Of a DNA stretch of 64,000 nt, positions 8,585 to 14,360 are shown in pieces. The notes beneath the pieces were generated by a model. The model searched no databases. It worked only from the letters and a program-made list of their open reading frames with translations, and was not told the DNA's origin. Within the stretch, counting starts at the first letter, position 1. Each line of letters begins with the position of its first letter. The position numbers and the translations under genes were made by a program. Origin of the DNA: JARFUG01 sp050485365 (lineage in GTDB: Bacteria > Desulfobacterota > Desulfuromonadia > Desulfuromonadales > JACZKF01); assembly GCA_050485365.1 (NCBI GenBank), contig JBJHBH010000004.1, positions 1 to 64,000 on the forward strand, written 5' to 3'.

Positions 8585-9118
8585 ATGTGGAAATTCAACG
8601 TCGTCGTCACCGTGAGCAGCGAGGGGCGCTACCGCCGCCTGCTGGAGGCCCTTTGCGCGCTGGGCGAGTTTCGGGCCACGGAATTTCTCGGCGTGATCGC
8701 CGGGGAGGTCGCCGACCAGAAGGCCTTTCTCGACCAAGTGCGCCGGCGCCGCGGCGAATCGGACTTGGCCGACCTGCGGCGGGTGATCCCCCTCGACCGC
8801 GTCTTCACCTTCCATCCGGACGAGCTTGAGGCGCGCCTCAAGGAATCGATCGTCTCCTACGTCGACGATCTGGCCGAAAAGCGCTTCTACGTGCGCCTGG
8901 AGCGCCGAGGGCTCAAAGGGCGGATCGTCTCACCCGAAGTCGAGCGCGAGCTCGACGCCTTCATCGTGCAGACCCTCGAGATGAGCAACAAGACGGCCAC
9001 AGTCGATTTCGACGACCCCGATGCCATCCTCGTCGTCGAAACAATCGGAGACCGCTGCGGCGTCGGCCTGCTGACGCGCCGGATGATGGATGAGTACGAT
9101 TTCGTCCGGGTCGCGTGA
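8585..9118 (+). CDS. THUMP-domain protein, probably RNA-binding
   Basis: 177 residues. The first half (VVVTVSSEGRYRRLLEALCALGEFRATEF) and the closing segment ending in EYDFVRVA have the pattern of stand-alone THUMP proteins related to the RNA-binding partner of tRNA acetyltransferase (Tan1-like). No methyltransferase, thiouridylase or deaminase domain is attached. THUMP domains bind tRNA, so a role in tRNA modification is plausible but not shown. ATG 8585 follows a GGGGAGGGG ribosome site. The gene ends 14 nt before the left direct repeat of the tRNA-Leu element, whose hairpin can act as its terminator. Confidence 0.75.
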   Translation: MWKFNVVVTVSSEGRYRRLLEALCALGEFRATEFLGVIAGEVADQKAFLDQVRRRRGESDLADLRRVIPLDRVFTFHPDELEARLKESIVSYVDDLAEKRFYVRLERRGLKGRIVSPEVERELDAFIVQTLEMSNKTATVDFDDPDAILVVETIGDRCGVGLLTRRMMDEYDFVRVA

Positions 9119-9132
9119 AAAGGGTTGGGGGC

Positions 9133-9220
9133 AAAACAAAAGGGCTACGTCGATCGACGTAACCCATTGTTTTTTCATGGTGCGGAAGGTCGGACTCGAA
9201 CCGGCACGGCCAGAAGCCAT
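9133..9220 (+). repeat. Left direct repeat (att-like, displaced tRNA-Leu 3' half and terminator)
   Basis: Matches 10043-10130 with six mismatches; the last 30 bp (9191-9220) are identical. It contains the hairpin that follows tRNA-Leu (9137-9170) and, at 9178-9220, the 3' 43 nt of the tRNA on the minus strand. Similarity stops abruptly at 9220/9221, inside the tRNA. Confidence 0.88.
9178..9220 (-). pseudogene. Orphaned 3' half of tRNA-Leu
   Basis: CCA end, acceptor 3' strand, T arm and part of the variable arm of the tRNA-Leu at 10088-10173, without the 5' half. Changes at 9184 and 9190 would break acceptor and T-stem pairs. It is the predicted original host 3' end displaced by insertion. 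Confidence 0.8.
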
Positions 9221-9295
9221 TAGTTCGAATGCTGCCGTCGCAAGGGGCTGCATCCTGAGCATAGCGCTGGCTGGATAAGGGAAGTCCGAACGTCC

Positions 9296-9347
9296 TTGAC
9301 GCGATATGGAGAATGCTGTACTTATAAAATTGTACATACAATTTTAT
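9296..9347 (+). promoter_or_regulatory. brnTA promoter with perfect palindromic operator
   Basis: ATAAAATTGTA (9324-9334) and TACAATTTTAT (9337-9347) form a perfect 11-bp inverted repeat with a 2-nt centre. It overlaps a TATAAA -10-like hexamer at 9323-9328; a TTGACG lies at 9296-9301. BrnA-type antitoxins bind such sites through a ribbon-helix-helix to repress their own operon, so this is the likely operator. Confidence 0.7.
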
Positions 9348-9364
9348 GGAGGGTTGGCGAGCAA

Positions 9365-9649
9365 ATGCGCTTTGTCTGGGATGAGAACAAAAACCGTCTG
9401 AACAAGGCGAAGCATGGCGTAAGTTTCGAAATTGCGCAGGGGGTATTCGACGATCCGTTTCAGCTCAATCTTCAGGACCGATATGAGGACGGGGAGGAGC
9501 GATGGCAAACCATCGGATCAGTTGAGGGTGTGGTCGTATTGCTGGTTGCACATACGTTCCGCGCAGAGGGTGGGGAGGAAATCGTTCGAATCATTTCAGC
9601 GCGAAAAGCAACCCGCCAGGAAAGGAACAGATATGAAGAAGGGCACTGA
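9365..9649 (+). CDS. brnT: BrnT-family toxin (RelE-fold ribonuclease)
   Basis: 94 residues beginning MRFVWDENKNRLNKAKHGVSF, the typical BrnT opening (WDExKxxxNxxKHGVxFxxA), followed by D-RYEDGEERW and the RIISARKATRQER segment seen in BrnT, whose fold resembles RelE-type ribonucleases. Family members stop growth by cutting RNA and are neutralised by BrnA. The ATG at 9365 has GGAGGG 11 nt upstream and directly follows the palindromic operator. The gene overlaps brnA by 17 nt. It is AT-richer than its neighbours and sits inside the tRNA-Leu element, so it was probably acquired horizontally. Confidence 0.92.
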   Translation: MRFVWDENKNRLNKAKHGVSFEIAQGVFDDPFQLNLQDRYEDGEERWQTIGSVEGVVVLLVAHTFRAEGGEEIVRIISARKATRQERNRYEEGH

Positions 9650-9902
9650 GAAGAAAAAAGAAGAATTGGCGGCCCTTGCGGGCATGGCCGATGAAGATGT
9701 CGACACTTCCGAGGTTCCGGAAATTACGGATTGGACCGGAGCAGTACGGGGGCGGTTTTATCGGCCGATGAAGCAAGCCATCACCATTCGCCTTGATGCT
9801 GATGTAATTCACTGGCTCAAGCAAGGCGGTAGGGGGTATCAAACCCGAGTGAACAAGATTTTGCGTAATGCGATGGAGGAGCAGGAAAAATCTGCACGCT
9901 AA
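9633..9902 (+). CDS. brnA: BrnA-family antitoxin (ribbon-helix-helix)
   Basis: 89 residues. A charged N-terminus leads to the conserved DW/RGxFYRP stretch (TGAVRGRFYRPMK) and the C-terminal ribbon-helix-helix ITIRLDADVIHWLKQGGRGYQTRVNKILRNAM. BrnA binds and inhibits BrnT and represses the operon through its DNA-binding domain. The start codon lies within the end of brnT; GGAAAGGAAC at 9618-9627 serves as its ribosome site. Both genes look intact, in contrast to the decayed integrase that follows. Confidence 0.93.
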   Translation: MKKGTEKKKEELAALAGMADEDVDTSEVPEITDWTGAVRGRFYRPMKQAITIRLDADVIHWLKQGGRGYQTRVNKILRNAMEEQEKSAR

Positions 9903-9905
9903 GAG

Positions 9906-9998
9906 TCAGGAGAGCGGGGGCTCTCCCCCCCCCAGCTTCGCCACCAGATCCTCGGCCCGCAGATGCGTATGACGCTTGAGCATCCGGAGCGTTTTATG
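9906..9998 (-). pseudogene. C-terminal remnant of a tyrosine recombinase (integrase)
   Basis: On the minus strand 9998-9906 reads HKTLRMLKRHTHLRAEDLVA followed by KLGGGEPPLS and a stop, the characteristic end of phage-type integrases (HKTL...RYTHL...EDL). The catalytic tyrosine of RYTHL is replaced by His (CAT where TAT or TAC is expected). No upstream part with the R, K, H and R catalytic residues is present: beyond 9998 there are about 45 bp before the right direct repeat. The fragment is inactive and marks the element's former recombinase, in its usual place next to the tRNA. Confidence 0.72.
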
Positions 9999-10042
9999 CG
10001 GTACAGGCCGATCTCTTAATTGTCACAAAAATGCAATCAGCA

Positions 10043-10130
10043 AAAACAAAAGGGCTACGTCTATCGACGTAACCCTTTGTTTTTGCTTGGTGCCGAAGGC
10101 CGGACTCGAACCGGCACGGCCAGAAGCCAT
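10043..10130 (+). repeat. Right direct repeat (att-like, functional tRNA-Leu 3' half and terminator)
   Basis: Counterpart of 9133-9220. In this copy the acceptor and T-stem pairs are intact, so the element seems to have restored the tRNA gene on insertion. Confidence 0.88.
10047..10080 (-). terminator. Terminator of tRNA-Leu
   Basis: Fourteen-base arms 10047-10060 and 10067-10080 pair with one G-U and minor mismatch around a 6-nt loop, with A/T runs on both sides, so it can terminate on either strand. It lies 7 nt after the tRNA CCA end. Confidence 0.75.
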
Positions 10131-10173
10131 CGGTTTTTGAGACCGACGTGTCTACCGATTCCACCACTTCGGC
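10088..10173 (-). tRNA. tRNA-Leu (anticodon CAA)
   Basis: 86-nt class II tRNA. Acceptor GCCGAAG pairs with CTTCGGC, followed by A and an encoded CCA. The D arm contains GGTAGAC, the anticodon stem TCGGT/ACCGA encloses CTCAAAA (anticodon CAA, reading UUG codons), a long variable arm follows, and the T arm is GCCGG-TTCGAGT-CCGGC. It is the insertion site of the brnTA element: the part from 10130 down lies within the right direct repeat. Confidence 0.96.
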
Positions 10174-10182
10174 GCGGGGTGA

Positions 10183-10211
10183 ATTATAGAGAGGTGATCC
10201 GGTATGGTCAA
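10183..10211 (-). promoter_or_regulatory. Promoter of tRNA-Leu
   Basis: On the minus strand TTGACC (10206-10211) and a perfect TATAAT (10183-10188) are 17 bp apart, ten bases before the tRNA. The -35 box overlaps the stop codon of the aminotransferase gene. Confidence 0.8.
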
Positions 10212-11050
10212 GGCATTTGAGGCTCGGCGGCCGCCGTTCGCTCGATTTCTTCGAGCAGGCGCATCCACAGCTCGCCGCGGCGGCAGCTGCGCTTGTCGAC
10301 GGCGGCGACGGGAAGCAGGCCGACTAGGGTGTTGGTGAGGAAGACTTCGTCGGCGTCGCTCAGCTTCGTCAGGCGGATCTGCCGCTCGCGCACCGGCAGC
10401 CTCAATCGCCCGGCGGCGCGCAGGACCTGGCGGCGCATGATTCCGGGCAGAACGAGGTCGCCGCTGGGGGGGGTGAAAAGGACGCCGTCGCGAACGACAA
10501 AGAGGTTGGTCGTCGCCCCTTCGAGAAGATTCCCCGTCTCGTCGATGAAGAGGGCTTCTCTGGCTCCGGCGCTTCGGGCGTAGGCCGCTGCGTAGAGGCA
10601 GTCGGCATAGTTTCCGCGCTTCATCTGGGGCAGGTGCGACAGGGGGTTTACGCGGCGGTTGGGCGCCAGGGTGCAGCGCACGCCGTCCGAGCGCTCCCGG
10701 GCCGTCGGTTCGGCGAAGGGAGCGGCGGTGACGACGGTGCGGAGCCGCGCCGGGGGGGGGAGCGCCAGAGCGTCGAAGTCGCCGCGGGTCAGGGTCATGC
10801 GCAGCCGCGCGGATGGCGCGCCGAGGCGCTGCGCGACGGCAATCAGGGCGCTCTCGGCCCTGGTTCGGTCGAAGGGGAAGTCGAGGAGGGCGGCGCTGAA
10901 CTCGATGCGGTCGAGGTGGTCGGCGAGAAAACGGATCCGCCCCTGCCGGGCAAGGAGGGTCTCGAACAGGGAGTCTCCGAAGAGAAACGCGCCGTCGGTG
11001 ACCGGCACCGCCGCCTTGGTGACGAATTCTCCGTCGATGTTGACGATCAT
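10208..11050 (-). CDS. pabC: Class IV aminotransferase, probable aminodeoxychorismate lyase
   Basis: 280 residues, a fold-type IV PLP enzyme. The opening MIVNIDGEF and the DGAFLFGDSLFETL motif, the PLP lysine in QMKRGNYADCL, ETGNLLEGATTNLFVV and LPGIMRRQVL are characteristic of the BCAT/D-amino-acid aminotransferase/PabC family. The gene follows a pabB-like gene on the same strand, so 4-amino-4-deoxychorismate lyase (para-aminobenzoate for folate) is the best reading; branched-chain or D-amino-acid transaminase cannot be excluded. ATG 11050 has GAAGGA upstream. Confidence 0.82.
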   Translation of the reverse strand: MIVNIDGEFVTKAAVPVTDGAFLFGDSLFETLLARQGRIRFLADHLDRIEFSAALLDFPFDRTRAESALIAVAQRLGAPSARLRMTLTRGDFDALALPPPARLRTVVTAAPFAEPTARERSDGVRCTLAPNRRVNPLSHLPQMKRGNYADCLYAAAYARSAGAREALFIDETGNLLEGATTNLFVVRDGVLFTPPSGDLVLPGIMRRQVLRAAGRLRLPVRERQIRLTKLSDADEVFLTNTLVGLLPVAAVDKRSCRRGELWMRLLEEIERTAAAEPQMP

Positions 11051-11164
11051 GTCGGGATCCTTCCGTGGTTCAAAGGCGTTCTCACGCGACGACACATTTC
11101 TGAACTTCGGGTTTCAGCGTCGCGTCGTTGCGGCGTCGCGTGAGGCTGGTTTACCCTTCGCGCT

Positions 11165-12511
11165 CTAGAGAAGCGCCCGTCGCAGCGCCTCCCCTTTGGC
11201 GAGGCACTCTTCCCACTCGCGCTCGGGGACCGAGTCGGCGACGATTCCCGCCCCGGTCTGGTAGGTGATTTCGTCGCCGAACTTCTGGAAGGTGCGGATC
11301 AGGATGTTCAGATCCATCTCGCCGCAGGCGCTGATGTATCCGGCGCTGCCGGTGTAGGTGCCGCGTCCCACCGGTTCGAGCTCTTCGATGATCTCCATGC
11401 AGCGTTTTTTCGGCACCCCCGTGATCGTCCCCCCGGGGAAGGTCGCCCGTAGCAACTCGAAGGGGCCGATCCCCGGGACCAGTTCGCCGCGGACGTTGGA
11501 GACGATGTGTGTGACGTGCGAATAGCGCTCCAGCACCATCAGCTCGTCGACGCGAACGCTCCCCGGGCGGCAGACCTTCCCGAGATCGTTGCGCTCCAGG
11601 TCGAGGAGCATGATGTGCTCGGCGCGCTCCTTCGGGTGCGCCAAAAGCTCCTGAGCGAGGCGGGCATCCTGCCGTGCGCTGTCGCCGCGGGGGCGCGTTC
11701 CGGCGATGGGGCGCACCTCGGCGAGGGCTCCGCGCAGCGAGACGAGGCGCTCGGGGGAGCACGAGACGATCTCGAGGCCGGGCAGGCGCAGCAGGCAGGC
11801 GAAGGGGGAGGGGTTCACCCGGCGCAGCCGCCGGTAGAGGTCGGTCGCCGTGCCGCGAAACGCGGCGTCGAAGCGGCACGAGAGGTTGGCCTGGTAGATG
11901 TCCCCCGCGGCGATGTACTCCTTGGCCCGCCGGACCATGGCGACGAAATCGCGGGGCGAGAAGATGGGGCGGGGGGCGGACGCCGACGCGGGCGGTTCGG
12001 GCAGGGGCTCCCGAAGTGCCCGGCAAATTTTCTCTGCCCAGGGAGCCAGGTCTTCGTCCGGGTCGAGGGATGCCAGAGTGAGTTTGCCTGTGTGGTGGTC
12101 GTAGGCGGCGCTCAGGTCGATCCAGTCGAGCCAGAGCTGGGGCACCGGCCGGTCGCGGCGGGCGATGCGCGGCAACGTCTCGATGCGCTGCGCCAGATCG
12201 TAGGCGAAGACGCCGAAGAAGCCGCCGGGAAAGGGGGTTCCCGGGTGCGGGGGGACGCGCCTGGCGTCGAGAATCCGCCCGAGAACCCAGAAGGGATCGC
12301 CCTGCAGCGGTGCCGCAGCGCCGTCGCGCAGGAGCGCCAGAGCGTCCCCGTCGAGGCGGTACGATTCGCGCGCTCGCAGCGGGACGACGGACCAGCGCCC
12401 GGTGCGCGGGGCGGCTGCCGCGCTTTCGAGAAAGCCGGGGCCGCCCGGCGCGACGCGGCAGTGCAGCGCGAGGGGGTCGAAGCGATCGATAGACAGGGTC
12501 AGGGTATTCAT
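11165..12511 (-). CDS. pabB: Aminodeoxychorismate/anthranilate synthase component I
   Basis: 448 residues of the chorismate-binding family. Conserved C-terminal blocks are IYQANLSCRF, SCSPERLVSL, RPIAGTRPRG, EHIMLLDLERNDLGKV, HIVSNVRGEL, ATFPGGTITGVPKKRCMEII and YTGSAGYI. It makes 4-amino-4-deoxychorismate from chorismate with ammonia from a glutaminase subunit. The key position reads PIAGT (as in TrpE) rather than the PIKGT of E. coli PabB; family members with Ala occur among PabB too, and the adjacent pabC favours PabB. No glutaminase partner is nearby. ATG 12511 is chosen because similarity starts there; 13 nt separate it from the small upstream gene. Confidence 0.85.
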   Translation of the reverse strand: MNTLTLSIDRFDPLALHCRVAPGGPGFLESAAAAPRTGRWSVVPLRARESYRLDGDALALLRDGAAAPLQGDPFWVLGRILDARRVPPHPGTPFPGGFFGVFAYDLAQRIETLPRIARRDRPVPQLWLDWIDLSAAYDHHTGKLTLASLDPDEDLAPWAEKICRALREPLPEPPASASAPRPIFSPRDFVAMVRRAKEYIAAGDIYQANLSCRFDAAFRGTATDLYRRLRRVNPSPFACLLRLPGLEIVSCSPERLVSLRGALAEVRPIAGTRPRGDSARQDARLAQELLAHPKERAEHIMLLDLERNDLGKVCRPGSVRVDELMVLERYSHVTHIVSNVRGELVPGIGPFELLRATFPGGTITGVPKKRCMEIIEELEPVGRGTYTGSAGYISACGEMDLNILIRTFQKFGDEITYQTGAGIVADSVPEREWEECLAKGEALRRALL

Positions 12512-12524
12512 CGCTGCGGGGAGC

Positions 12525-12794
12525 TCAGGGGTGAGGGGCGATGAGCGCGGCCAGCTCGGCGCGGAACCGCTCGACGATCGTGCGGGCGTCTTCCAGAAGG
12601 GTCGGGTCCGACCCGTCGGGGTCGAGCGCAAAGAGAACGGCTGCGGCGCCGTGCAGCAGCCCGTCGAGCCTCCCCGAGGCGCGCTGAGCGGTCTCCTCGC
12701 AGGGGAAGGCGTGGGCCTCGTGCAAGGCGCTCTGGCACGATTTCTCCAGGCGCCGCAGAAATCGCATCCGGTCGAAAGTGACGCTACTCTGCAT
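12525..12794 (-). CDS. Small uncharacterised helical protein upstream of pabB
   Basis: 89 residues, no recognised family. It is rich in Ala, Arg, Glu and Leu and likely all-helical, with two cysteines (positions 20 and 32) and no signal peptide. It lies 13 nt upstream of pabB on the same strand, so it is probably cotranscribed. The ribosome site is weak, which leaves the start and even the gene itself somewhat uncertain. Confidence 0.55.
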   Translation of the reverse strand: MQSSVTFDRMRFLRRLEKSCQSALHEAHAFPCEETAQRASGRLDGLLHGAAAVLFALDPDGSDPTLLEDARTIVERFRAELAALIAPHP

Positions 12795-12822
12795 AGGGGC
12801 TTGCGGGTTTGAAAAAAGAGAA

Positions 12823-12850
12823 AAGGGTCAGCGATGTCTCGCTGACCCTT
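12823..12850 (-). terminator. Terminator of tRNA-Ala
   Basis: Perfect 11-pair stem (12823-12833 with 12840-12850, AAGGGTCAGCG arms) with a 6-nt loop and, in minus orientation, a T-rich tail (12811-12822). It lies just after the tRNA end. Confidence 0.85.
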
Positions 12851-12857
12851 GGATTCT

Positions 12858-12933
<76 letters not shown>

Positions 12934-12945
12934 GAACAGGTGCCG

Positions 12946-12975
12946 TTTATAGCAAAATGCCGGGCGAAGTGTCAA
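12946..12975 (-). promoter_or_regulatory. Promoter of tRNA-Ala
   Basis: Minus strand TTGACA (12970-12975) and TATAAA (12946-12951), spacing 18, twelve bases before the tRNA. Confidence 0.78.
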
Positions 12976-13013
12976 CAAGTTTTTTAAAAGAATTCGCCTT
13001 TGCCGTGCCCGGC

Positions 13014-13364
13014 TCAGCCGGTCTTTTTCTTGAACATGGTCAGAAGCATCTTGAAGCGCTTGACGGCCCGTACGCGGTGGGAGATCCCGCCGGGCATGAG
13101 GACGATCTCGCCGGGACGCACGGTGACGGGGGTGCCGCCGATCGTCACCTCGGCCTCGCCGTCGAGAACCTGGATGAAGGCGTTGAACGGAACGGTGTGT
13201 TCGGAGAGGGCCTGCCCCTGGTCGAAGCTGAAGACGGTCAGGGTCCCCGATTCGTCCTGCAGCAGCGTGCGGCTGACGATGGAGCCGACCTGGTACTGGA
13301 CCATCTCTGCGAGGTTCGTCGCCACGGCGCCTTCGAAGTTCACGTTTGTGCCCTGGGTTGTCAT
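13014..13364 (-). CDS. Single-domain cupin protein
   Basis: 116 residues forming one cupin domain: SFDQGQALSEHTVPFNAFIQVLDGEAEVTIGG is motif 1 (one metal-ligand His and a Glu replaced by other residues) and RPGEIVLMPGGISHRVRA is motif 2. Proteins of this small type are sugar- or metal-binding enzymes or sensors of unknown substrate. ATG 13364 has AAAGGAG upstream; a TATAAT at 13398-13403 on the minus strand suggests its own promoter. Flanked by the purC terminator. Confidence 0.85.
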   Translation of the reverse strand: MTTQGTNVNFEGAVATNLAEMVQYQVGSIVSRTLLQDESGTLTVFSFDQGQALSEHTVPFNAFIQVLDGEAEVTIGGTPVTVRPGEIVLMPGGISHRVRAVKRFKMLLTMFKKKTG

Positions 13365-13408
13365 GCCTGCTCCTTTCGTAATGAATGATTTCAATACATT
13401 ATACATGA

Positions 13409-13434
13409 AAAGGGCCGGATCTCTCCGGCCCTTT
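13409..13434 (-). terminator. Terminator after purC
   Basis: Perfect 11-pair stem 13409-13419 with 13424-13434 (AAAGGGCCGGA arms), 4-nt loop, T-rich on the minus strand. It lies between purC and the cupin gene. Confidence 0.8.
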
Positions 13435-13462
13435 CGACAGGGTCACAGGCTCAGCGACGCCT

Positions 13463-14356
13463 CTAGATCGTCATCCCCGTCAGGCGGGTGAGGGCCTCGA
13501 CGTACTTCTCGCCGGTCTTGCGGACGATCTCGGGCGGCAGGGGAGGGGGAGGCGCTTTTTTTCCCCAGTCGAGGGTTTCGAGGTAGTCGCGCAGGAACTG
13601 CTTGTCGAAGCTCGGCTGCGGACCGCCGGGGCGGTAGAGGTCCTTGGGCCAGAAGCGCGAGGAATCGGGGGTGAGGGCCTCGTCGATCCAGATCAGCTTC
13701 CCCTCGTAGAGCCCGAATTCGAACTTGGTGTCGGCGATGATGATCCCCCGTGTGTCGGCGTAGTCGCGGGCGCGCTCGTAGATGGCGAGGGTCGCCGCGC
13801 GCATCTGCTCGGCGGTGTCGCGGCCGCACAGCTCCACCGCCTTGTCGAAGGAGATGTTCTCGTCGTGCTCGCCGAGCTCGGCCTTGGTCGAGGGGGTGAA
13901 GATCGGCTCGGGGAGCTTGTCGCTCTCAACGAGCGAAGCGGGCAGGGCGATGCCGCAGATGGCGCCGGTGGAGCGGTAATCTTTCCACCCCGAACCGGAG
14001 AGATATCCGCGAACGATGCACTCCACCGGCAGGGGGGACGCCTTCTTGACGAGCATGCTGCGCCCCTGCAGCTGGTCGCGGTATTTACGCGTTGCGGCGG
14101 GAAAGTCGTCGACGTCGACGGCGACGATGTGGTTGGGGATCACGTCGGCCATCTTCTCGAACCAGAACCGGCTGATCTCGGTGAGGACGCGCCCCTTGTT
14201 GGGGATCCCCTCGTCCATGACGACGTCGAAGGCGGAGATGCGATCGGAGGTGACGATGAGCAGATGCTCGCCCAGATCGTAGATGTCGCGGACTTTTCCG
14301 CGGGCCGCGAGGGTGAGATCGGCAAAGCTGGTCTGCAGGACGATCGGTGTCTCCAT
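13463..14356 (-). CDS. purC: Phosphoribosylaminoimidazole-succinocarboxamide synthase
   Basis: 297 residues, full-length SAICAR synthetase of the longer (about 295-residue) type. Landmarks: ARGKVRDIYDLGEHLLIVTSDRISAFD (ATP-grasp start), VECIVRGYLSGSGWKDY, EPIFTPSTKAELGEHDENISFD and IIIADTKFEFG followed by LIWIDEALTPDSSRFWP. It joins aspartate to CAIR in purine synthesis, using ATP. It starts 4 nt after the ppiD stop, so the two are cotranscribed, and ends at a terminator. Confidence 0.97.
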   Translation of the reverse strand: METPIVLQTSFADLTLAARGKVRDIYDLGEHLLIVTSDRISAFDVVMDEGIPNKGRVLTEISRFWFEKMADVIPNHIVAVDVDDFPAATRKYRDQLQGRSMLVKKASPLPVECIVRGYLSGSGWKDYRSTGAICGIALPASLVESDKLPEPIFTPSTKAELGEHDENISFDKAVELCGRDTAEQMRAATLAIYERARDYADTRGIIIADTKFEFGLYEGKLIWIDEALTPDSSRFWPKDLYRPGGPQPSFDKQFLRDYLETLDWGKKAPPPPLPPEIVRKTGEKYVEALTRLTGMTI

Positions 14357-14360
14357 GGCG

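Larger units (their letters stand above)
9133..10130. mobile_element. Decayed integrative islet in tRNA-Leu carrying brnTA
   Basis: Two 88-bp direct repeats (9133-9220 and 10043-10130, 82/88 identical, offset 910) bracket brnT, brnA and an integrase fragment. Each repeat holds the 3' half of tRNA-Leu plus its terminator. The copy at 10043 is joined to the tRNA 5' half and forms the intact gene; the copy at 9133 is orphaned and has mutations in the acceptor stem. This is the footprint of tyrosine-recombinase integration into a tRNA 3' end, with attL and attR still recognisable. The 910-bp unit has no working integrase: only the last 30 or so codons remain. Whether it lost the integrase after insertion or was moved in trans cannot be told. 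Confidence 0.8.

Noticed and set aside
9365..9902. brnTA as a chromosomal core toxin-antitoxin system
   Set aside because: The pair lies inside the duplicated tRNA-Leu att sites next to an integrase remnant, so it is better explained as cargo of an inserted element.
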